A stretch of DNA of 25,471 bases from Candidatus Omnitrophota bacterium (GTDB lineage Bacteria; Omnitrophota; Gorgyraeia; Zapsychrales; Zapsychraceae), in assembly GCA_029567025.1 (NCBI GenBank), contig JAKQLT010000173.1, positions 1 to 25,471 on the forward strand, read 5' to 3'. Under the pieces are notes generated by a model. It was given only the letters and a program-made list of their open reading frames with translations, was not told where the DNA came from and made no database searches. Positions 14,680 through 22,034 of this stretch are shown here, piece after piece. Position 1 is the first letter of the stretch, and every line of letters starts with the position of its first letter. The position numbers and the translations under genes are program-made.

Positions 14680-15393
14680 TTAGATGTTATTAAACCATGT
14701 ATATTGCCGTTCAGTATTTACGCTGAATTCCTTCTCATTTCCGCTAACAAACGCATAAATTCGTTCAATCGTTCTTTTGCCTAATCCTTTTACATTTCTT
14801 AATATGGCAAAATTTTTAATTGTTTTTAATTTCAAAACATCCTGCAGCAATACTGCCTCTTTCTCTTTAATTCTTATCTTATTCTTCAAGTCTTCAACAG
14901 AAGAATTTCGAATCATATCTAAAAATTTATTATAAAGAGAATCCTCCGCATTGGAATCATATACATAAATTTCTATTGGTATTTCTAACGGAGAGAGATA
15001 TTTTTCCATTAAAACTCTTACTTCGTCCCACGATAATCCTCCGCTACTAGCCCCAAGCTGAGGAAAAGCTATTGACTCAATACCTTCCCTTCTATAATTA
15101 GCTGAAAAATTTTGTAACCCTTTCTCAATATATTCTAATTTTGAAGGCTGCTTCCAATCATTTTTTGTTGGAAAATTTAAAACCCACGTTTTTTCTGTTT
15201 TATATATCCACAACCTTCCAATAGAAATTTTATTTTCTTCACATAATTTCTTATATTTTTCTTCCATCTCTGGAAATCTATAACTAAATTCCAGAGCTAT
15301 ACCTTTCCCCATAACACCTTGACAATTTACAGTATTTACAAGGGTTTGACATTGACTATTAAAGATATTACCTTTTATTATTTCTAATGGCAT
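14680..15393 (-). CDS. darG: DarG-like macro-domain antitoxin with helix-hairpin-helix tail
   Basis: DarG antitoxins reverse DarT by removing ADP-ribose from DNA with a macro domain and also bind the toxin. The macro domain (about 1-150) is clear: LVNTVNCQGVMGKGIALEF (18-36), the NFPTKNDW segment with Lys77 of the FPTK motif, and IAFPQLGASSGGLSWDEV (108-125). After it, instead of the longer C-terminal domain of described DarGs, there are only about 85 residues: a Lys/Glu-rich helix (about 163-185) and LRNVKGLGKRTIERIYAF (198-215), which reads as a helix-hairpin-helix DNA-binding motif. Antitoxin precedes toxin here; the described order is usually darT first. AGGA lies before the ATG, 55 nt after fabZ, with no clear promoter between. 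Base composition looks more AT-rich than fabZ and fabG, hinting at acquisition. Confidence 0.85.
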   Translation of the reverse strand: MPLEIIKGNIFNSQCQTLVNTVNCQGVMGKGIALEFSYRFPEMEEKYKKLCEENKISIGRLWIYKTEKTWVLNFPTKNDWKQPSKLEYIEKGLQNFSANYRREGIESIAFPQLGASSGGLSWDEVRVLMEKYLSPLEIPIEIYVYDSNAEDSLYNKFLDMIRNSSVEDLKNKIRIKEKEAVLLQDVLKLKTIKNFAILRNVKGLGKRTIERIYAFVSGNEKEFSVNTERQYTWFNNI

Positions 15394-15448
15394 ATAAATC
15401 CTACTATAACTGCAGTCCTTCGCCGCATCTTTTCAAAGGAATGCCCCA

Positions 15449-15883
15449 CTAAACCTCTTTTATCCCAAAACCGATTTCAGCTTCGGCAACAAGCTTATCT
15501 TTGACATATGCTTTTGTGTCAATAAATCCGGCTTTCGGAAGCAATTTAACTGTCGTGATTTCAATACGAAGCTGATCGCCCGGCACAACCGGCGCGATAA
15601 ATTTGGCTGTTGTTTTAGCTAAATAATAAATAAGCTTTTTCCCTTGTAAATTTTTGCTGTAATAAAAATAAATACATCCGGCTTGCGCCATGGCTTCAAT
15701 AATCAAGACGCCCGGCATGACTTTTTCTTCCGGAAAATGCCCGACGAAAAAATGCTCATTAACCGAAACGTTTTTTATGGCGACTAATTTTTGATTGGGC
15801 TCTAATTCAACAACTTTATCAATCAGAAGAAACGGAAACCGGTGCGGAATAATTTTTTGGATTTCAAGAATATCTAATTGCAT
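15449..15883 (-). CDS. fabZ: 3-hydroxyacyl-[acyl-carrier-protein] dehydratase (FabZ)
   Basis: FabZ dehydrates beta-hydroxyacyl-ACP in each round of type II fatty-acid elongation. The 144-aa hot-dog protein has HRFPFLLIDKV (14-24), the catalytic His49 in FFVGHFPEEKVMPGV and Glu63 in IIEAMAQAG, a textbook match. AAAGGA precedes the ATG. It lies 30 nt after fabG, so two consecutive cycle steps (ketoreduction, dehydration) are paired at the end of the riboflavin operon. A FabA-type isomerase is unlikely given length and motif. Confidence 0.96.
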   Translation of the reverse strand: MQLDILEIQKIIPHRFPFLLIDKVVELEPNQKLVAIKNVSVNEHFFVGHFPEEKVMPGVLIIEAMAQAGCIYFYYSKNLQGKKLIYYLAKTTAKFIAPVVPGDQLRIEITTVKLLPKAGFIDTKAYVKDKLVAEAEIGFGIKEV

Positions 15884-15913
15884 AAGAAAATTCCTTTCTT
15901 TAAATAGAAAATA

Positions 15914-16660
15914 TTATCGTATCGCCAAACCACCGTCAATTTGAATAATTTGGCCTGTGATATATTGCGCGTGTTTGGATAATAAAAATTCCACGCAACC
16001 CGCCACATCTTCGGGCGTCCCTAACCGGCCTAACGGCACCATATCTAAAATCTGTTTTTTCTGCTCTTCTTTAAATTCAGATAACATATCCGTTTCAATA
16101 AATCCCGGAGCAATGGCATTAACGCGAATCCCATAACCGGCCGTTTCTTTAGCTAATGATTTGGTAAACGCATTCATAGCACCCTTGCTCGCGGCATAAT
16201 TTGTCTGACGAGGAAGCCCAATAAGGCCGCTGACAGAAGAAATATTAATGATCTGTCCGCTTTTTTGTTTTAAAAATGTAATAATACACGCGCGTGCGGC
16301 ATTAAACATTCCATTTAAATTGGTATCAATGACCTGTTGCCAATCTTCTGGGCTCATCAGCATAAGCGCCTTATCATTAATAATTCCGGCATTATTGATT
16401 AAAATATCTATCTGGCCAAAATGGTCCTTAACGCCGTCAATCCATTTTTTCACTTCATTAAAATCCTTAATATCCACACAAGCGCCTTGGCACTGGACTC
16501 CCATTTTTTTGACTTCCTTTTCTAAACTTCCGGCCGCATCTTTATTTTTCGCATAATTAAATGCGACATGGACGCCTAAAGAGGCTAATTTCAAAACAAT
16601 CGCTCGCCCAATTCCACGAGAAGCTCCGGTCACAATAGCTACTTGATTTTTTAAAATCAT
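15914..16660 (-). CDS. fabG: 3-oxoacyl-[acyl-carrier-protein] reductase (FabG)
   Basis: FabG is an NADPH-dependent short-chain dehydrogenase that reduces beta-ketoacyl-ACP. It shows TGASRGIG (11-18) for cofactor binding, NNAG (89-92), and the catalytic tetrad Asn114, Ser142, Tyr155, Lys159. IAPGFIETDM and the C-terminal GQIIQIDGGLAI are typical of FabG, and length (248 aa) is standard. The ATG overlaps the ribE stop as ATGA, with AAGGA upstream. The overlap ties fatty-acid synthesis genes to the riboflavin operon. Short-chain dehydrogenases are a large family; the neighbouring fabZ makes FabG the best reading. Confidence 0.93.
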   Translation of the reverse strand: MILKNQVAIVTGASRGIGRAIVLKLASLGVHVAFNYAKNKDAAGSLEKEVKKMGVQCQGACVDIKDFNEVKKWIDGVKDHFGQIDILINNAGIINDKALMLMSPEDWQQVIDTNLNGMFNAARACIITFLKQKSGQIINISSVSGLIGLPRQTNYAASKGAMNAFTKSLAKETAGYGIRVNAIAPGFIETDMLSEFKEEQKKQILDMVPLGRLGTPEDVAGCVEFLLSKHAQYITGQIIQIDGGLAIR

Positions 16661-17298
16661 TTTTTATTCCTTAATATTTTTTTATTTTTTAGTGAATACG
16701 GATTTGTCTGCTGGCCTTTTGTTTGAGCTAATAAATATTTCGCTAAAATATCTGTCTCGATATTAATCGGATCGCCTTGTTTTTTATAACCTAAATTCGT
16801 CACCTCTAATGTAAAAGGAATCAGATAAACAGAAAAATCATTTTTTCGAACATCTCCGACGGTTAAACTGATACCGTCAAGAGCCACAGATCCTTTTTGC
16901 ACAATATATTGCGATAATTCTTTATTAATACTGACGCGCAATTCTGTATAATTTTCTCCGGTAATAACTTTGGTTATCGTTTGAACCGCATCCACATGGC
17001 CGGAAACAAAATGCCCGCAAATCCTATCATTCATTTTTAAGGAACGCTCAAGATTGACATGGGTTTTTGGCTTCACAGCGCCTAAAGTGGTTTTTTTCAT
17101 GGTCTCCAGCATAATATCAAAAGACAAAATATCTTTTTTAATTCCCGTTACCGTCAAACAAACTCCGTCGACAGAAATACTGCTCCCTAATTTCACGTCT
17201 TTTAAAACCTCTTTTGCTCGTAACTTTAAAACACACAAATTAGGCTTTTTAATAATTTCTTCGACTACTCCTGTTTCTTCGACAATACCTGAAAACAT
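16657..17298 (-). CDS. ribE: Riboflavin synthase, alpha type (RibE/RibC)
   Basis: This enzyme dismutates two 6,7-dimethyl-8-ribityllumazine molecules into riboflavin and the pyrimidine precursor. The two lumazine-binding barrels are visible as an internal repeat: MFSGIVEETG with SVDGVCLTV (first half, residues 1-97), and GHFVSGHVD with ALDGISLTV (second half, about 98-190). At 213 aa it is full length, with a basic tail after 195. It follows ribD by 12 nt and overlaps fabG by 4 nt. The lumazine substrate comes from RibH encoded upstream in the same operon. Confidence 0.95.
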   Translation of the reverse strand: MFSGIVEETGVVEEIIKKPNLCVLKLRAKEVLKDVKLGSSISVDGVCLTVTGIKKDILSFDIMLETMKKTTLGAVKPKTHVNLERSLKMNDRICGHFVSGHVDAVQTITKVITGENYTELRVSINKELSQYIVQKGSVALDGISLTVGDVRKNDFSVYLIPFTLEVTNLGYKKQGDPINIETDILAKYLLAQTKGQQTNPYSLKNKKILRNKK

Positions 17299-17310
17299 AT
17301 AAAAACCTTT

Positions 17311-18402
17311 CTACTTTTTTAAAATATCAGCTGAAATAAAAATATCTTTGCCTAAAAAACGCATTTCAATATTTTTTAATAAAACAGCTTTACCGATATG
17401 AGAAATATTTAATCCGTCGATGGATGATAATGCCTTTTGATCTCCAACAATCTTTGGCGCAATATAAATATGCATTTTATCGACTAATCCAGACGCGATA
17501 GCATTTCCTAAAACTTTGGCGCCGCCTTCTATTAGAATACTCATAATTTGTTTCTTCGCAAGTTCTTTAAAAAGCCATTTAAGGTCGATTTTCCCTTTAC
17601 AAAAAGGACAAACAATAACTTGAATACCTTTTTTCTCAAACTGTGCAATTTTTTGTTTAGAAGCTCTTCTTGTTGTTGCGATAAAACAATTTTGAGGCGA
17701 ACAGCCCTTAAAAAGTTTAGCTTTCAAAGAAATCTTTAAACTTGAATCCAAAACAATCTTTTTTATTGTTTTATTCTTATCGGCCGCGTTTAAACACGGG
17801 TTATCTTTTAAAACGGTGTTAATACCGACTAAAATCGCATCAAATTCATTTCTCAATTTACGGGCGAATTGTCTTGTGGATTCTGATGTAATCCATTTTG
17901 AGTCGCCTGTTCTGGTCGCTATTTTGCCGTCTAATGTCTGCGCGCATTTTCCAACCACCAAAGGCATTTTTAATGTCATAAATTTAATAAATGCCCCATT
18001 TAAAATTCTTGCTTCATTTTCTAAAATGCCCACTTTAACATCAATGCCGGCTTTTTTGAGTTTCGCAATTGATTTTCCATTCGTCAAAGGATTCGGATCT
18101 TTCATCGCGATAACAACTTTTTTTATACCAGATTTTATAATCGCCTCCGCACACGGCGGCGTGCGGCCAACATGAAAACACGGCTCTAAATTAACAAATA
18201 ATGTCGCGCCTTTTACAGGACTTTTCGCATTATTAAACGCATCGATTTCCGCGTGATCGCCTCCGCATTTTTTATGCCAGCCTTCCGCAATCATTTTTCC
18301 GTTTTTAACAATAACCGCGCCCACGTAAGGATTGGGCGAAGTTTTTCCTATTGCTTTTTTAGCCAATTGTAAAACGCGCTTCATATAAAAAATATCATTC
18401 AT
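17311..18402 (-). CDS. ribD: Bifunctional pyrimidine deaminase / reductase (RibD)
   Basis: RibD carries out the second and third steps of riboflavin synthesis from GTP: deamination of the pyrimidine, then NADPH-dependent reduction of the ribosyl side chain. The N-terminal deaminase (1-145) has the zinc site HAE (50-52) and EPCFHVGRTPPC (Cys75, Cys84). The C-terminal reductase (about 148-363) has CAQTLDGKIATRTGDSKWI and ILIEGGAKVLG. Length (363 aa) is normal. It lies 2 nt after the PHP gene. Confidence 0.96.
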   Translation of the reverse strand: MNDIFYMKRVLQLAKKAIGKTSPNPYVGAVIVKNGKMIAEGWHKKCGGDHAEIDAFNNAKSPVKGATLFVNLEPCFHVGRTPPCAEAIIKSGIKKVVIAMKDPNPLTNGKSIAKLKKAGIDVKVGILENEARILNGAFIKFMTLKMPLVVGKCAQTLDGKIATRTGDSKWITSESTRQFARKLRNEFDAILVGINTVLKDNPCLNAADKNKTIKKIVLDSSLKISLKAKLFKGCSPQNCFIATTRRASKQKIAQFEKKGIQVIVCPFCKGKIDLKWLFKELAKKQIMSILIEGGAKVLGNAIASGLVDKMHIYIAPKIVGDQKALSSIDGLNISHIGKAVLLKNIEMRFLGKDIFISADILKK

Positions 18403-18404
18403 CT

Positions 18405-19250
18405 CTATAAAACTTTCTGATAACGTAAAGCCCGGGCTTTCATCGTCTCAACTAAACTGTAAGGAATTTTTTTAATGCCAATATATTCATAAACTTTAGC
18501 TGTTCCATGCGCATCAGATCCGCCCGTCATTAATAAATGGTGTTTTTTCGCAATCCCTTCATAAAATTCAGTAATATTATTAGCCACATTCGGATAATAC
18601 ACTTCTAATCCGTCAAGCCCGGCTTCCACCATTTGAGGAATAAGTTCATCGACTTGTGTCACCATCGGATGCGCTAAAACCGCGACACCACCGGCACTAT
18701 GGAGAAGTTTAATCGCTTCAAAAGGTGTTTGTTTATACTTAGGCACATACGCAGGCGCGTGTTCTCCAATAAAACGATTAAAGGCCTCAGGAATATTTCC
18801 CACCCATCCTTTTTCTAATAATTTTAATGCCAGATGCGGACGCCCAACGGATTGTGTTTCGGCGATAGAACAAACCTCTTCTAAAGAAATATTATTAACA
18901 TGAAAAAGATCATTGAGCTTCGCGATCATTTTTTCCATACGTTCAACGCGCGTATGTTGCATCGAAGAAATCACCTTAACAAGTGTTTCATTTTTATAAT
19001 CAAACATATATCCTAAGATATGAATGTCACGACCATTGAGCTCTGAAGAAAGTTCAATTCCCGGAATAACTTCTATTTGATATTTTTTTGCTTCTTCTAT
19101 CGCTAAACTAATACCCGAAACGGTGTCATGATCCGATATCGCAATACAATCAATACCGTTTTTATAGGCATCAACAATAACATCACTCACGGATAAAGTG
19201 CTATCCGAAAAATTGGTATGGATATGAAGGTCAGCCCACTGATTCATCAT
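18405..19250 (-). CDS. PHP-domain phosphoesterase (RNase AM / YciV-like)
   Basis: A metal-dependent phosphoesterase of the PHP family. Members of this branch hydrolyse nucleoside 3',5'-bisphosphates such as pAp, and E. coli RNase AM trims 5' ends of small RNAs. Metal-binding motifs are DLHIHTNFSD (7-16), SDHDT (39-43), GIELSS with Glu66, a later AHPM, and GSDAHG near the C-terminus. At 281 aa it matches YciV-type proteins and lacks a polymerase or histidinol-phosphatase context. The start overlaps nusB by 20 nt with two adjacent ATGs and no Shine-Dalgarno, suggesting coupling. A pAp-handling role could overlap with NrnA. The exact substrate is not determined by sequence. Confidence 0.85.
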   Translation of the reverse strand: MMNQWADLHIHTNFSDSTLSVSDVIVDAYKNGIDCIAISDHDTVSGISLAIEEAKKYQIEVIPGIELSSELNGRDIHILGYMFDYKNETLVKVISSMQHTRVERMEKMIAKLNDLFHVNNISLEEVCSIAETQSVGRPHLALKLLEKGWVGNIPEAFNRFIGEHAPAYVPKYKQTPFEAIKLLHSAGGVAVLAHPMVTQVDELIPQMVEAGLDGLEVYYPNVANNITEFYEGIAKKHHLLMTGGSDAHGTAKVYEYIGIKKIPYSLVETMKARALRYQKVL

Positions 19251-19674
19251 TGTTATTTTTAGGGAAAATTTCTACTTTATGAATTTTGTCTAAAATACCA
19301 TTAACAAATTTACTCGAATCGAGATCACCATATTTTTTCGCTAACTCGACCGCTTCATTAATACAAACTTTAGGTGGGATATCAGGGGAAAATAACATCT
19401 CAAAAACGCCGATTCGTAAAATATTTTTATCAATGACCGCCATACGCTTAATCTGCCAATTCGCGGCATATTTCGAAATCTTTTCATCAATCGCCGCTAA
19501 ATGCTTCTCAATGCCGGCTGTCAACCGATCAGAAAATCCCAAAACAGCTTCTGCCACATTTTCATCGTGGTCTTTCCAATAATTCTCGGCAGAAACGCTT
19601 ATTTCCCGACGAGTAATTTCAGCCTGGTATAAAATTTTTAAAGCGAATTCACGTGCCTGCGTTCGATTTCTCAT
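19231..19674 (-). CDS. nusB: Transcription antitermination factor NusB
   Basis: NusB binds boxA RNA with NusE (S10) and supports antitermination on rRNA operons. The 147-aa all-helical protein begins RTQAREFALKILYQAEI, the typical first helix, and contains RMAVIDKNILRIGVFEML and VCINEAVELAKKYGD, followed by SKFVNGILDKI, all diagnostic. nusB next to ribH is one of the most widespread gene pairs in bacteria. It follows ribH by 35 nt and overlaps the PHP gene by 20 nt. Confidence 0.96.
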   Translation of the reverse strand: MRNRTQAREFALKILYQAEITRREISVSAENYWKDHDENVAEAVLGFSDRLTAGIEKHLAAIDEKISKYAANWQIKRMAVIDKNILRIGVFEMLFSPDIPPKVCINEAVELAKKYGDLDSSKFVNGILDKIHKVEIFPKNNNDESVG

Positions 19675-19709
19675 ATTTTTAAAGGAACAATTTTTCTAAT
19701 ATCCTTCTA

Positions 19710-20207
19710 TTACTTTATTTTCTCTATTTGACCTGCGACATCCAAAACTTCCAATAAAGCCTGAGCCGCGTCACGTCCTTTGTTAATTCCTTTTTCTTCA
19801 GAACGTTTATACGCCAATTCCATCGTATCCACAGCCAACACTTCAAAAATAATCGGCTTATTAACAGCCAGAGCAACATCCATAATCCCGCGCGCTGTAT
19901 TATCCGCGACCAGGTCATAATGTTTTGTTTCTCCGCGAATAACCGCGCCCAAACAAATAACGCCGGAAACATCTTTTTTTTCAGCAATTTGTTTGGCGAC
20001 AATCGGGATTTCAAACGCGCCAGGAACCCAAAGCACAATAATATTTTTCGCCTTAACGCCATTTTTTGTCAATTCATCGAGACACGCATCCAAAAGCCTC
20101 TTAGTAACAAATTCATTAAATTTCGCGACAACGATAGCAATTTTTCCGCGAGGCAATTTTGACTTTCCGTCAACAATAAATCCTATTTTGTGATTAAGCC
20201 CTAACAT
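19710..20207 (-). CDS. ribH: 6,7-dimethyl-8-ribityllumazine synthase (RibH)
   Basis: RibH condenses 5-amino-6-ribitylaminouracil with 3,4-dihydroxy-2-butanone 4-phosphate; the enzyme often forms 60-subunit capsids. Visible marks are AIVVAKFNEFVTKRLLDACL, the PGAFEIP loop, and GAVIRGETKHYDLVADNTARG with the catalytic His of the family. The 165 aa include about 12 extra residues at the N-terminus compared with typical enzymes. It begins 1 nt after the ribBA stop and is followed by nusB. Confidence 0.96.
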   Translation of the reverse strand: MLGLNHKIGFIVDGKSKLPRGKIAIVVAKFNEFVTKRLLDACLDELTKNGVKAKNIIVLWVPGAFEIPIVAKQIAEKKDVSGVICLGAVIRGETKHYDLVADNTARGIMDVALAVNKPIIFEVLAVDTMELAYKRSEEKGINKGRDAAQALLEVLDVAGQIEKIK

Positions 20208-20208
20208 A

Positions 20209-21411
20209 TTATGAAAGCAAATGCCCTAATTTTTCTTTCTTTGTTTTAAGATATTTTTCATTTACTTCATTATGCGGTATCTGTAAAGGCACTCGTTCCG
20301 CAACAGATAACCCATAACCTTCTAATCCGACAATTTTACGCGGATTATTTGTCAATAATCGAATTTTCTTAACACCTAAATCAACTAAAATTTGCGCGCC
20401 CAAGCCATAATGACGCAAATCCGCGGCAAAACCTAAGGCCTCATTGGCCTCAACCGTATCCATCCCCTCATCCTGCAAATTATACGCTTTTAGTTTATTG
20501 ACCAAGCCAATGCCACGGCCTTCCTGACGCATATAAATAAGAACACCCGACCCATTTTTGCTTATAGTCTCAAGCGCGACATCTAATTGATCGCGGCAAT
20601 CGCAACGCAAAGAGCCAAAGACATCTCCGGTTAAACATTCTGATTGCACGCGCACCAAAACAGGATTTTTGCTATCAATCTCTCCGAATGTTAACGCCAC
20701 ATGAACGAACTGATCAGTCTTAGAACGATACGCAATCATATTAAAATCACCATATTTCGTCGGCAACTTTGTTTCCGCGACGCGTTCCACCAATTTTTGT
20801 TTCATACGCAAATATTCAATTAAACTATTGATAGTGCAAATCTTCAAATTATGTTTCTTAGAAAAAGCTAAAAGATCTTTGGTACGCGCCATGGTTCCAT
20901 CTTCATTCATAATTTCACAAATAACGCCCGCTGGATAAAGACCTGCTAATTTCATTAAATCGACCGATGCTTCTGTATGTCCCGCACGAACCAAAACACC
21001 ACCAGAAACAGCACGTAAAGGAAATAAATGCCCGGGAGTAATTAAATCTGCAGGTTTTGATTTAGGATCAATTAAAACTTTAACCGTATACGCTCTATCC
21101 GCCGCAGAAATGCCGGTTGTGATTCCATACGCCGCATCAACCGAAATAGCCCATCCCGTATCACATTTTTTATGTCTATGGCTCACATGAACTTTCATCG
21201 GGTGAAGATCCAAATCATTAAGACGATTATCTTCCATAGGGACACACACAAGGCCGCGCGCTTCTTTAGCCATAAAATTAACCTTTTCAGGCGTTATAAA
21301 TTGAGCGGCGCAAAGAATATCGCCTTCATTCTCACGGCCTTCATCATCCATCACAACAATCATTTTCCCTTGCTTTAAATCTTCTAAGACTTGATCAATT
21401 GTATGAAACAT
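20209..21411 (-). CDS. ribBA: Bifunctional DHBP synthase / GTP cyclohydrolase II (RibBA)
   Basis: This fusion supplies both branches of riboflavin synthesis. The N-terminal RibB half (1-200) makes 3,4-dihydroxy-2-butanone 4-phosphate from ribulose 5-phosphate and has DDEGRENEGD (22-31) and RAGHTEASVDL (142-152). The C-terminal RibA half (about 205-400) opens GTP and has zinc ligands Cys259, Cys270, Cys272 in ECLTGDVFGSLRCDC, plus YMRQEGRGIGL. Length (400 aa) is typical and both sites look intact. It is the first gene of the operon, with a near-consensus promoter about 90 nt upstream and AAAGG before the ATG. No FMN riboswitch was found in the leader. Confidence 0.97.
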   Translation of the reverse strand: MFHTIDQVLEDLKQGKMIVVMDDEGRENEGDILCAAQFITPEKVNFMAKEARGLVCVPMEDNRLNDLDLHPMKVHVSHRHKKCDTGWAISVDAAYGITTGISAADRAYTVKVLIDPKSKPADLITPGHLFPLRAVSGGVLVRAGHTEASVDLMKLAGLYPAGVICEIMNEDGTMARTKDLLAFSKKHNLKICTINSLIEYLRMKQKLVERVAETKLPTKYGDFNMIAYRSKTDQFVHVALTFGEIDSKNPVLVRVQSECLTGDVFGSLRCDCRDQLDVALETISKNGSGVLIYMRQEGRGIGLVNKLKAYNLQDEGMDTVEANEALGFAADLRHYGLGAQILVDLGVKKIRLLTNNPRKIVGLEGYGLSVAERVPLQIPHNEVNEKYLKTKKEKLGHLLS

Positions 21412-21508
21412 ACCAAAACCTTTCTTTTAAATTTTTTTCTTGCTTTTGGGCAGGAAATTTAATATTTTCGTCGGTAATTATAATAATATTAATAATAAAG
21501 TGGTTTTT

Positions 21509-21537
21509 AATATAAGGGAAATGTTATTGCTTGTCAA
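21509..21537 (-). promoter_or_regulatory. Promoter of the riboflavin operon
   Basis: Perfect -35 TTGACA (21537-21532) and -10 TATATT (21514-21509) are separated by 17 bp on the minus strand. The start would be near 21502, giving a leader of about 90 nt that is AT-rich and shows none of the conserved stems of the FMN riboswitch. Its -35 box overlaps that of the plus-strand pncC promoter. Confidence 0.8.
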
Positions 21538-21559
21538 GCGCTTTGTCCTTGCTTATAAT
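21531..21559 (+). promoter_or_regulatory. Divergent promoter of pncC-thpR (leaderless)
   Basis: Plus-strand -35 TTGTCA (21531-21536) and consensus -10 TATAAT (21554-21559) are 17 bp apart. Transcription would begin 7-8 nt after the -10, at 21566-21567, which is the A of the pncC ATG. The two -35 boxes lie in the palindrome CTTGTCAAG, so polymerases on the two strands would compete. Confidence 0.7.
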
Positions 21560-21566
21560 GCTTTTT

Positions 21567-22034
21567 ATGATTTTAGAAAAACAAGTAGCCGCATCACTTA
21601 TTGAACAAAAAAAAACACTCGCGATTGCCGAATCATGCTCTGGCGGTCTTTTATCCCATCGGCTGACAAATATTTCTGGAAGTTCAAATTTCCTTATGGC
21701 TACACTTGTGACTTACAGCTATGAATCCAAAACAAAACTTCTAAAAGTCCCTGCAGACTTACTTAAAAAACACGGTGCTGTAAGCTCAAAAGTTGCGAGC
21801 TTAATGGCTCAAAATGTCAGAAAAATGTTTAAAACAGATTTTGGAATTGGGATTACGGGAATTGCCGGACCAACAGGCGGAACAAAAACAAAACCCGTAG
21901 GACTCGTTTTTATCGCTTTAAGCACAAAATCTACGACAAAAGGCCTCGAATGTTATTTTAAAGGTTCCCGCTTGAATGTGAAACAACAAACCACAACGAA
22001 AGCCCTGCAATTACTTTTAAACTATTTAAAATGA
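21567..22034 (+). CDS. pncC: Nicotinamide-nucleotide amidohydrolase, CinA C-terminal type (PncC)
   Basis: PncC deamidates nicotinamide mononucleotide, returning it to NAD synthesis; this matters because NAD-dependent ligase LigA releases NMN. The 155-aa protein is a stand-alone CinA C-terminal domain with AESCSGGLLSHRLTNISGSS (21-40), GAVSS (70-74) and TGIAGPTGGTKTKPVG (97-112), which match the family. There is no N-terminal molybdopterin-binding-like domain. The frame is open upstream to a TTG at 21531 and an ATG at 21558, but both fall inside the promoter. The ATG at 21567 coincides with the predicted transcription start, has no Shine-Dalgarno and gives the standard N-terminus. thpR overlaps its stop by 4 nt. 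Confidence 0.9.
   Translation: MILEKQVAASLIEQKKTLAIAESCSGGLLSHRLTNISGSSNFLMATLVTYSYESKTKLLKVPADLLKKHGAVSSKVASLMAQNVRKMFKTDFGIGITGIAGPTGGTKTKPVGLVFIALSTKSTTKGLECYFKGSRLNVKQQTTTKALQLLLNYLK

Noticed and set aside
21412..21502. Possible FMN riboswitch ahead of ribBA
   Set aside because: The leader is too short and AT-rich; I could not find the conserved multi-stem core or the GC-rich closing stem.
21531..21566. Upstream TTG or ATG starts for pncC
   Set aside because: They fall inside the predicted -35/-10 region of its own promoter and add residues not typical of the family.
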